64,000 bases of DNA. It comes from Hallerella sp963660435. Its GTDB lineage: Bacteria > Fibrobacterota > Fibrobacteria > Fibrobacterales > Fibrobacteraceae. The number at the start of each line of letters is the position of its first letter. Positions within the stretch are counted from its first letter, which is position 1. Shown one piece after another: positions 52,234-59,637 of the stretch. The DNA lies in NCBI GenBank assembly GCA_963660435.1, contig CAVKYI010000009.1, positions 1-64,000 on the forward strand. The letters run 5' to 3'. Both the position numbers and the translations under genes were made by a program. The notes below the pieces were generated by a model. The model was not told where the DNA came from. It worked only from the letters and a program-made list of their open reading frames with translations, and made no database searches.

Positions 52234-54969
52234 CTACCTCGCGTTCATCCGGACGGAACGGTTCTCGACTCGGACAATGTAGCTCCCTGCCCGAGGTGCG
52301 GAAAGCGTCATTTCCGAATTTTCAATACGACCCTTGGCGAGGACCTTTCCCTGCAAGTCGAAGAGCGTGTATGGTTTGCCGACCGGTGCGGCGTGAACCT
52401 GGAAGTTTCTGCCCGAGGCGGTGACGCTCCATGTCGGAGTGGGGAGGTTCGCTACGAGGGCGTCGGAGGGTTCGGACGAGCTGCTGGAGTTTTTCCCAGC
52501 GGAACTCGACGAGGACTTTGCCGAAGAGCTGGAAGAGGCGACGCTCGAGCTGGACTTGCCGCTCGAAGAGGAAGCTTCACTTGAGCTGAAACTGCTGCTG
52601 AGCGGAATCTCCGTCGAATCGAAGACGGCCGTGTAGGTCGCGGGTCCCTTCACCGTGTCGATCGCGGGTTCCCAGCCAACAAAGGTGTAAGTGTATTTCG
52701 CGGAAGAGGCTCTTGTCGGGGTCGTCCCTGTGTAGGACGGGAGCGTGCCGTAGGCGGCTTCACCGCTTTGCAAAGTGTCGGAGCCGTTCACGAAAGCGAT
52801 CCTGTAGAGGTTCGCCTCGTAGCGCGGCTCGATCCGCATGTCGGCGGAGACCTTCACCGTGTCGCCCGCCTTGCCCAGGTAGTCCCCGTCCGGGCCGTAC
52901 CAGCCAGTGAACGTGTGCCCGGGCTTCTCCGGGGCTTCGGGGAGCGTGAACCACTCGTCCTCCTCGACCTTGACCGTATCCATGCCGTCGTCGCCGCGGT
53001 CGATGACAATTTCGCGATAGACCAGCTCCTCGAACAGCGCGGAGACCGTGACGTCCCCGGTGACGTTCGAGAGCGAGCCGTTCCATCCGACGAACTTGTA
53101 GCCTTCGCGCGAGGGCATCCCCGGGGCTTTCGCCGTCCCGCCGTAGGGGACCCGGACAGTCGCGAACACGGAGCTTCCGTTCATGAACGTGACCGTGTAC
53201 AGGACCTTCGACGAGTCGTAGAGCGCCGTGTAGATGGCGTCGCCCGTCACCGCCTCGACAGCGGGCGTCCAGCCGGAGAACGCATAGTCGTAGGCGACCG
53301 TGCTTTCGCGGGCCGGGACTTTCGAGACGCCGGGCGTCGCGCCGTAAAGATACGTGGAAGACTGCAGCTCCGAGCCGTCGAAGTCGAGGAAGCGGACCGT
53401 GTAGGAGCGCAGCGTCGCCGAATAGACCGCATAGTAGTCGAAGTCCTCGGTGGCGGCGGTGGGTTCCACGTGCCAGCCCTCGAACGCGTAGCTGTACTGC
53501 GCCGTGGAAGCTTTCACGGGCATTCCGCTGTAGCTCGGCGTCTTGCCGTACTGCACGTACTGCGAATCGAGAAGCGTCGTGTCCGAGTCGAAGAACCGGA
53601 TGGAGAAGTAGATGTCGGACGCGTCGATATAGACCGCGTGCACGGTCTGGTCCTTCGCAAAGACGGTCGAACTCTTGACCTTCACGCCGTCGTCCGTGTA
53701 CCAGCCGCCGAACATCTTGCCCTCGGGGGCTTCGGGATCTTCCGGGAAAGAGACCCGCCCCCTGTAGTTCGTGTAGCGGTTGGTCGTCGCGCCGCTGTCG
53801 TCGAAGACGACCTTGTAGATCGGCAAATGGAGCGAGTCCGCAAATACCGGGTAACCGACGCTGTCGCGGCTCCAGACGCCGCTGTGCGCAGCCGTGCCGT
53901 TCGTGGTGTTGAGGACCCAGGCGAAGCGGTCGCTCTGCATGTCGGACGTGTGCAGTCCCGAATTCGGGGCGACCGTGGAAAGCCCGGTCAGCACATCGGA
54001 ATCGTAGTAGCAGTTGGTGACCGTGCCGGAATTGGAATAGATAACCCCGGCGCTTGCACTATTCGCTACACTGAAACTGTTGACTATTTTTTTACCCGCT
54101 TCATTCTGTATAACAAGACCGCCCCCTCCAAAAGTATCTTCCAAACGTCCCAAATTCCTACAATTGCTCACAGTGCCATCGTTTTTAGAAGTGATACCAC
54201 CACTAGATCTAGCGATAACCGCACCTCTATTTGTACAACCAGTTACAAAGCCACTGTTACCGCCAACAATGCCGCCCGAGCTCCGTAAGGCGGATACTGT
54301 ACCCGTATTCGTGCAATAGTTCACCGTGCCATAGTTTTCAGCAGTAATACCAGCCACATAAAAATTCCCGCTCGCACCTTTCACATACCCCTTATTCATG
54401 CAGTCTGTAATTACGCCTCTGTTAAACCCCGCAATTCCTCCCGCCCTATCATAATAGCCTATAGCCGAAACAAAGCCCATATTTGTACAGCCACTCACCA
54501 AGCCCCAATTGTAGGCAACAAAGCCTCCTTCATAGGCCGCGCCCTCTACTTTCGCATTTAAGTTCACATTTTTCACCACAGCAGCCTTGCCCGTTACCCC
54601 GAACAGACCGTTAAAGTAATTATTTTTCACACATAGCCCGTAAATCGTTCGGTCTACACCATCAAATATTCCATTGAATATCGCCGAAGAATCTTTTCCT
54701 ATCGGCGTCCAGTTCACGGAACTGGTTTTACTCGTATCGTCCATGAACTTGATATCGTTCGCCAGCTGCGCATTGATGGTCGTCTTGCCACTATTCACCT
54801 GCGCGGCAAACCAAGCAAGCTCTTCGGCACTCGTAATCACATAGAAAACCTTGCCGTCGATTTTCTTTGTGCTTTCAGGTTCGCGTGTTGAGCCATTCCA
54901 GTTTGCCGCATAGAGCGAAGCGGATAAACTAAAAACCAAAAGCCATAATAATTTTTGGATGCTTTTCAT
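52234..54969 (-). CDS. Surface protein with InlB-type repeats and C-terminal sorting-like domain
   Basis: The 911-residue protein has a signal peptide (SIQKLLWLLVFSLSASLYA), a region of GLUG-like beta-helix repeats (about 80-330, such as GVITDCMNKGYVKG and GTVNYCTNTGTVS), then five to seven InlB/Listeria-Bacteroides repeats (about 350-790) with the pattern YTVRFLDFDG..GW. A serine-rich linker (800-845) leads to a C-terminal domain ending SYIVRVENRSVRMNAR, like type IX secretion sorting domains. The start at 54969 has AAGGAGG upstream. A surface adhesin or polysaccharide-binding role is likely. Confidence 0.85.
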   Translation of the reverse strand: MKSIQKLLWLLVFSLSASLYAANWNGSTREPESTKKIDGKVFYVITSAEELAWFAAQVNSGKTTINAQLANDIKFMDDTSKTSSVNWTPIGKDSSAIFNGIFDGVDRTIYGLCVKNNYFNGLFGVTGKAAVVKNVNLNAKVEGAAYEGGFVAYNWGLVSGCTNMGFVSAIGYYDRAGGIAGFNRGVITDCMNKGYVKGASGNFYVAGITAENYGTVNYCTNTGTVSALRSSGGIVGGNSGFVTGCTNRGAVIARSSGGITSKNDGTVSNCRNLGRLEDTFGGGGLVIQNEAGKKIVNSFSVANSASAGVIYSNSGTVTNCYYDSDVLTGLSTVAPNSGLHTSDMQSDRFAWVLNTTNGTAAHSGVWSRDSVGYPVFADSLHLPIYKVVFDDSGATTNRYTNYRGRVSFPEDPEAPEGKMFGGWYTDDGVKVKSSTVFAKDQTVHAVYIDASDIYFSIRFFDSDTTLLDSQYVQYGKTPSYSGMPVKASTAQYSYAFEGWHVEPTAATEDFDYYAVYSATLRSYTVRFLDFDGSELQSSTYLYGATPGVSKVPARESTVAYDYAFSGWTPAVEAVTGDAIYTALYDSSKVLYTVTFMNGSSVFATVRVPYGGTAKAPGMPSREGYKFVGWNGSLSNVTGDVTVSALFEELVYREIVIDRGDDGMDTVKVEEDEWFTLPEAPEKPGHTFTGWYGPDGDYLGKAGDTVKVSADMRIEPRYEANLYRIAFVNGSDTLQSGEAAYGTLPSYTGTTPTRASSAKYTYTFVGWEPAIDTVKGPATYTAVFDSTEIPLSSSFSSSEASSSSGKSSSSVASSSSSAKSSSSSAGKNSSSSSEPSDALVANLPTPTWSVTASGRNFQVHAAPVGKPYTLFDLQGKVLAKGRIENSEMTLSAPRAGSYIVRVENRSVRMNAR

Positions 54970-54983
54970 ATTGTCCTCCTTTT

Positions 54984-55730
54984 TTAAAATTTGTCTTTGT
55001 AAATGCAAAGAATTTCTTCCACTTCCCAAGCCTTCTTTTGCGGGAAAAGCTTTTTAAAAGCAGAAAGCGACATTCGGTTGCTGGGTTCTTTAAGCCATCC
55101 TTTCTCGAACAGAACCACAGCACCTTTCATAGCACCATTGTACAAAAAGACTTTTTTAGGCTTGAAACTTTTATTTTTCTGCTTTTCCAAAAACGCCCCA
55201 AGACGCATGGCGGTATCATAAATAGTCAGCTCGCCGATTTCGCCTTTTTTGCAGAATTTTTCAATATTCTTATAAAGGTTGTTAAAATCTTTACTGTCAT
55301 AAATTGCCGCTTGATTCTTTTGCAAATCACTTGCAAACTGTTTTCGAGCAACCCCTGATATACAACGCTGATGAGGATGACATTTCCCTGAAGCATCATA
55401 ATGGAATCGTCCCGCTTTATCAATTACCGTTTTCCAATCTGGCAGATTGCCATAAAAATCAAGCGCTGCGCGCCAGCCCTTCCAACCATTTACCTGATAG
55501 TTGTACAAAATTTTAGTCAAGGCTATTTTTTTTAAATCTTTTGCAGTCCATATTTGATGGCAAATCAAAAAGCCAATGCACAATATCGGTACAGCAACCG
55601 AAGCAATCAGTAATCTTTTTTGCAAATTTCCCATATCACCTCCGAATGAAAAAGCTCCATACCCGACAACCAAAACAAACACCAAGCACAGAAACAGCGC
55701 AAGCAGACAATCCTTCGCATCCCATTTCAC
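54984..55730 (-). CDS. Hypothetical membrane protein
   Basis: The 248-residue protein has two membrane helices (about residues 8-30 and 38-60) followed by a basic soluble region of about 185 residues without a recognised domain. The segment YNYQVNGWKGWRAALDFYGNL is aromatic-rich. The start overlaps the stop of the upstream gene by four bases (ATGA). AT-rich. With the upstream gene it forms a two-gene unit, possibly together with the surface protein 14 bases downstream. Confidence 0.55.
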   Translation of the reverse strand: MKWDAKDCLLALFLCLVFVLVVGYGAFSFGGDMGNLQKRLLIASVAVPILCIGFLICHQIWTAKDLKKIALTKILYNYQVNGWKGWRAALDFYGNLPDWKTVIDKAGRFHYDASGKCHPHQRCISGVARKQFASDLQKNQAAIYDSKDFNNLYKNIEKFCKKGEIGELTIYDTAMRLGAFLEKQKNKSFKPKKVFLYNGAMKGAVVLFEKGWLKEPSNRMSLSAFKKLFPQKKAWEVEEILCIYKDKF

Positions 55731-56413
55731 GATTTATCTCCTTTAATTTTACTCCGGTTAAACTCGATACAGCCATCCTCGCAATTGCCTCGCGCCATCC
55801 AAACAAACGAAACAATCCCTAAAGCCGCCAGTGCGCAAATCGCGATATACAACACAAAGGGATTCACCCCGTTCATACAAGCGAAATGCCTACAAAACTT
55901 GACAACCTGGAAAACGAAAAGCCCTCCGGCACAAGTCGCCACCACATAACCGGCCATCAAGTTCACCTTGGAAACCGAAAAGGAATTTTTCTTGAAGATT
56001 TTAAAGAGAGGACCGCTCACTGCATTTTCCAGCATAAAAACATGATTTTCCCAGTTTTCCTGCCAGTGTCTTGAACCTTTCGACGTCAAAACCCAGGCAA
56101 CCGCAAAGAAAAGCCCCAGCCCGGAAAGCGCCAAAAGCGGAAAATGCCAGAACTCCCCACAATAGATGTTTTTTAAAACATTATAATAGGCGACATAGAT
56201 GGTCGTGATGAAAGCCCAGAAATAAGTCGTCCGCTTCCAGTAAAGCTCAATTTCAAACTCGCGGTTTTTACAGGCCCGCTCGTAAGCTTTTTCCCACTTG
56301 GTTTTCTCTTTGCTAGCAATCTCGTCTGGCTTGGGGCAAAAAAATTCTTCGTACTTTTCTTTCGAAAGCGTTTCCGAATCAAATTCCGTTTCAATTCCAC
56401 AGCCACGCGTCAT
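55727..56413 (-). CDS. Hypothetical membrane protein with GSRHWQENWE motif
   Basis: The 228-residue protein has about four membrane helices: two at 60-110, one near 150-175 and one near 185-205. A soluble loop holds GSRHWQENWENHVFMLE, a motif I associate with a widespread but uncharacterised bacterial membrane-protein family. The N-terminus is charged and cytoplasmic-looking. The protein is coupled to the next gene by ATGA. Function unknown. Confidence 0.55.
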   Translation of the reverse strand: MTRGCGIETEFDSETLSKEKYEEFFCPKPDEIASKEKTKWEKAYERACKNREFEIELYWKRTTYFWAFITTIYVAYYNVLKNIYCGEFWHFPLLALSGLGLFFAVAWVLTSKGSRHWQENWENHVFMLENAVSGPLFKIFKKNSFSVSKVNLMAGYVVATCAGGLFVFQVVKFCRHFACMNGVNPFVLYIAICALAALGIVSFVWMARGNCEDGCIEFNRSKIKGDKS

Positions 56414-57092
56414 CTTTCTTTCCTTATGGTAAAAAGCAAGGTGAGATTCCCTTACACTTCAAACATAAGAAAAAAAAACGTTGTCAAGAAATTTTCGGAA
56501 ATTCACCCGAAAAAGTGATTTGGGATACGCCTGTCTGCCGACAGGCAGGCCTACCCGGCGAAGGGCATGTCAGAACGTAGTGGATAGATCTTAGTTCTTA
56601 GAACATAGGACGTTTAAGTTTCTCTGGGAAACGGTACGAGGGATACGGAAAGCAGGAATTTGAAGCGACCAGATTTCTCTCAACTAATAACTAAGTTCTA
56701 AAATCTCAGTTCTAAGTTCTGATAATCCCCCTTCCTTGCAACCACCCCCATGGCTACATTTTTGTTATATATGGATTCGACAAGCTCGCAAACCTGTCAT
56801 TGTCGGACGTGACCCGATAATCTCTGAAAAGAGATTCCCGTGTCTGCGTCCGCCGCGGCGGACGGGCACGAGAATGGACAGTGGAGCGAACCGGGAAATG
56901 ATTGTGCACAAAAACCGTTCACTTTGAATCCCCGCATCCCATATTCCGCTTTCCAAAAATTTAAACGTCAAAAGTTCTAGCCACTAATCACTATTCACTA
57001 AACTTAAACCTCCGCAGACCACTTCCTAATTCCTCACTCCTAATTTCTCATTCTCTTAAACATCCACGCTTCTAATTTCCTAAATTTTCCCC
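56414..57092. repeat. Intergenic REP-like mosaic upstream of the ABC-F gene
   Basis: Modules include TCTGCCGACAGGCAGGCC (56534-56551), the TAGATCTTAG repeat (56569-56645, shared with 48677-48750), CTAAGTTCTAA words (56680-56725) and a paired hairpin element at 56799-56821 (9-5-9, one mismatch) and 56834-56875. In the second, an 18-base perfect palindrome (CGTCCGCCGCGGCGGACG, 56847-56864) sits in the loop. The right end (56940-57090) is AT-rich and should hold the promoter of the ABC-F gene. No gene is seen. Confidence 0.7.
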
Positions 57093-58943
57093 GTGATTCA
57101 GGTTCAGAATATTTGCAAATCGTTTGGGACGCAGGAACTTTTCAACGACGCGAGCTTTCTCGTTGCGCCGAGGGAACGCGTGGGAATCGTCGGGCGGAAC
57201 GGCTCCGGCAAATCGACGCTCTTCAAAATCATCCTGGGCGAAGAATATCTCGACGGCGGAAAAATCGACATTCCCAAAAACTATTCTCTGGGATATTTAA
57301 AACAGCACATCGCCTTTTCACATGCGACCGTCCACGAAGAAGCCTGTTCCGTCCTCCAGAAAAACGAAGACGGCTGGATCGACACGCATCATGTCGAAGC
57401 GATTCTTTTCGGCCTCGGATTCGACGAAAGCTCCATGCAAAAGGACCCGATGCTCCTCTCGGGCGGTTTCCAGATCCGGCTGAACCTCGCCAAGGTTCTC
57501 GCGAGCGAACCGAACATGCTCCTGCTCGACGAACCGACCAACTATCTCGACATCGTATCGATGCGCTGGCTTTCCCGCTTTCTGCGCGCCTGGAAAGGCG
57601 AAATTCTGCTCATCACGCACGACCGAAAATTCATGGACGAAGTCTGCACGCATATCGTGGGGATTCACCGGAAAAAGTTCCGAAAAATCCAGGGAACCGT
57701 GGCAAAGCTCAAGGAGACGATCCGCACCGAAGAAGAAGTCGCCCTGCGCACCCAGGAAAACGACGCGCACAAGCGCGAACAGCTCGAACGCGTCATCGAC
57801 CGTTTCCGCTTCAAGGCGAGCAAGGCCGCAATGGTCCAGTCCAAGATCAAGGCTGTCGAACGTCTCGGCGAAGCGACAAGGCTCGAACACGAGCGCAACC
57901 TGGAATTTTCGTTCAACGAAGCGCCTTTCCCCGGCAAGCGAATGCTCCAGATCAAGGATTTGAACTTTCACTTCGACGGCGGACCGACCCTTATCCAGGA
58001 CTTGACCGTCGAACTTTTCAAGGGCGACCGCGTCGCGATCATCGGACCTAACGGACGCGGAAAGACGACTCTCCTGAATCTCATCGCAAACGAACTTTCC
58101 CCAGTCTCCGGGAGCATTTCGCTCAACCCGAACATCCTCATGAATTACTTCGGGCAGACAAACATCAACCGTCTAAACCTGGAAAACACGGTTGAAGAAG
58201 AAATCCAGTCGGCGGTCCAGAGCGCGGAACGCGGCAAGGCGAGAAGTCTCGCCGGGCTGATGATGTTCAGCGGCGACGCTTCGCAAAAGAGAATCCGCAT
58301 CCTTTCGGGCGGGGAACGCAGCCGGGTCCTGCTCGGGAAAATTCTCGCGACGCCGTGCAACCTGCTCCTGCTCGACGAACCGACCAACCATCTCGACATG
58401 GAAAGCATCGAAAGCCTGATCGACGCACTCGAAGATTATGGCGGAACAGCCATCGTCGTCTCGCACGACGAAGAACTCCTTCAAGTTTTTGCAAACAAGT
58501 TAATCGTCTTTGACGGGGGAAAATGCTTCGCCTTCGAAGGCACCTACCGAGAATTTCTGGAAAAAATCGGCTGGGCGGAAGAAAAGGACGGCATGACCAA
58601 ATCCGTCACCGCCGAAACGAAGGTCCAAGCCTCGGCCCCGACCGTTTCCAAGAACAGGGATGACCGCCGCGCCCGCGCCGCATACATCGAGGAACGAGCG
58701 AAAATCGTCCGCCCGCTCGAAAAGGAAATCCAGCGGCTCGAAAAGGAAATTCAGAAATCCGAAGATCTCGCGAAGAAAAAGGAAGAGGAACTCCTCGCGG
58801 CATCCGAAAAATCGGACGGGGCCTTGATTGCCAAGCTCGCCACCGAACTTTCCGCCGCCAAGTCCAAAGCCGAAGAATTTTTCGTCAAATGGGAAGAGGT
58901 TTCCAACCAGCTGGAAGCGGCAAAGGAAAAATACCCGCTGTAA
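57093..58943 (+). CDS. ABC-F family ATPase (Uup/EttA-like translation factor)
   Basis: The 616-residue protein has two ABC domains without membrane regions: Walker A GRNGSGKST and GPNGRGKTT, signatures LSGGFQIRL and LSGGERSRV, Walker B LLLDEPTNYLD and LLLDEPTNHLD. A linker (about 240-300) and a coiled-coil C-terminal tail (about 530-616) follow, as in Uup-type proteins. ABC-F proteins act on ribosomes or ease antibiotic stalling. The start is GTG. It converges on the toxin gene of the type III TA module with nine bases between stops. Confidence 0.93.
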   Translation: MIQVQNICKSFGTQELFNDASFLVAPRERVGIVGRNGSGKSTLFKIILGEEYLDGGKIDIPKNYSLGYLKQHIAFSHATVHEEACSVLQKNEDGWIDTHHVEAILFGLGFDESSMQKDPMLLSGGFQIRLNLAKVLASEPNMLLLDEPTNYLDIVSMRWLSRFLRAWKGEILLITHDRKFMDEVCTHIVGIHRKKFRKIQGTVAKLKETIRTEEEVALRTQENDAHKREQLERVIDRFRFKASKAAMVQSKIKAVERLGEATRLEHERNLEFSFNEAPFPGKRMLQIKDLNFHFDGGPTLIQDLTVELFKGDRVAIIGPNGRGKTTLLNLIANELSPVSGSISLNPNILMNYFGQTNINRLNLENTVEEEIQSAVQSAERGKARSLAGLMMFSGDASQKRIRILSGGERSRVLLGKILATPCNLLLLDEPTNHLDMESIESLIDALEDYGGTAIVVSHDEELLQVFANKLIVFDGGKCFAFEGTYREFLEKIGWAEEKDGMTKSVTAETKVQASAPTVSKNRDDRRARAAYIEERAKIVRPLEKEIQRLEKEIQKSEDLAKKKEEELLAASEKSDGALIAKLATELSAAKSKAEEFFVKWEEVSNQLEAAKEKYPL

Positions 58944-58952
58944 AAAGCAACG

Positions 58953-59429
58953 CTATTTTACTTCCAACAGCAAATCATTAAAATACTGCAGAGAAGAGTA
59001 TTTGATTTCGTACGCATCTAGATTTTTCCCATTGCGAATCGCATCGATATAATAATCAAGATAGGCTTCAAACGAAAGACGGATTTGTTTAAAATTCGAA
59101 CTTAATTCTCGAAATTCTTTTTTGTCGATGCAAGCGGGCATTCCCAAATCTTCCATTTCGACAACAACCGCTTTTATAAAATCCAATACAGGAACTCTCC
59201 CCGTTGAACTCAAGATACTTCTTCCCGATGACGAAAAATAATAACAGGTTTTCGGCTTGCCGGGGGAATTCTTACCAAATCTTCCGTTCGTTCTAAATGG
59301 GATGGCAAATGTCCGCTTCTTCGTTTTCACGAGAAGCACGACATAAGGCCGCCCATTTTTATTTTCCAAAATTTCGGAATGCCCAAGATGCTTGCAGTAA
59401 AAAGCCGAAGACAAAGTAACCAGTTCCAT
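58953..59429 (-). CDS. Type III toxin-antitoxin toxin, TenpN/ToxN-like endoribonuclease
   Basis: The 158-residue protein has the family core RPYVVLLVKTKKRTFAIPFR near residues 28-47 and VLDFIKAVVVEMEDLG near 89-104, followed by a helical C-terminal part (KEFRELSSNFKQIRLSFEAY, SSLQYFNDLL). This matches my recollection of TenpN-like type III toxins, whose members fold like Kid/MazF RNases and cleave RNA. The ATG at 59429 was chosen because the toxin frame begins there with GGAG upstream; 34 further upstream codons run into the antitoxin repeats. It sits directly behind an RNA-repeat locus and a terminator, exactly as in toxIN/tenpIN. Confidence 0.85.
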   Translation of the reverse strand: MELVTLSSAFYCKHLGHSEILENKNGRPYVVLLVKTKKRTFAIPFRTNGRFGKNSPGKPKTCYYFSSSGRSILSSTGRVPVLDFIKAVVVEMEDLGMPACIDKKEFRELSSNFKQIRLSFEAYLDYYIDAIRNGKNLDAYEIKYSSLQYFNDLLLEVK

Positions 59430-59440
59430 CCTGTTTCTCC

Positions 59441-59477
59441 AAAAAAAATGCCGTTTATTTATATAAAATAAACGGCA
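59441..59477 (-). terminator. Terminator between antitoxin RNA and toxin gene
   Basis: On the minus strand a perfect 12-pair stem (TGCCGTTTATTT with AAATAAACGGCA, loop TATAT) is followed by eight T residues, then the toxin ribosome site GGAG. In known type III systems this partial terminator sets a high antitoxin to toxin ratio. Confidence 0.92.
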
Positions 59478-59582
59478 CCTCAATTCGGTCTTTCTTTTTT
59501 TCTCAGGCGGCGACCTACCGCCCTGCTTCATCCATTCGGTCTTTCTTTTTTTTCTCAGGCGGCGACCTACCGCCCTGTTTCT
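59478..59582 (-). ncRNA. Type III antitoxin RNA with two 52-nt pseudoknot repeats
   Basis: Two near-identical repeats occupy 59526-59577 and 59478-59525 (52 and 48 nt; the second is one A shorter in the A-run and is cut by the terminator). Each begins CAGGGCGGTAGGTCGCCGCC. Stem 1 pairs CAGG(G)CGG with CCGCCTG around loop TAGGTCG, and the loop GGTC can pair with GACC downstream of the A-rich run GAGAAAAAAAAGAAA, giving an H-type pseudoknot like ToxI units. Transcription would start near 59582. The two-repeat number is at the low end of known systems. Confidence 0.85.
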
Positions 59583-59588
59583 TTCCTC

Positions 59589-59617
59589 AATCTATCAAAA
59601 TTCATCCGAAAAGTCAA
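59589..59617 (-). promoter_or_regulatory. Promoter of the type III toxin-antitoxin operon
   Basis: On the minus strand TTGACT (59612-59617), exactly 17 bases and TAGATT (59589-59594) precede the repeats, placing the transcript start near 59582, just before repeat 1. Confidence 0.8.
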
Positions 59618-59637
59618 CCTTTCAATGAAAATTTCCC

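Noticed and set aside
52768..54288. 506-codon plus-strand frame over the InlB-repeat gene
   Set aside because: Shadow caused by repeated codon patterns of the real gene.
59478..59577. The two 52-nt repeats as a minimal CRISPR array
   Set aside because: There are no variable spacers, the repeats are contiguous, no cas genes are near, and the arrangement with toxin and terminator fits a type III antitoxin.
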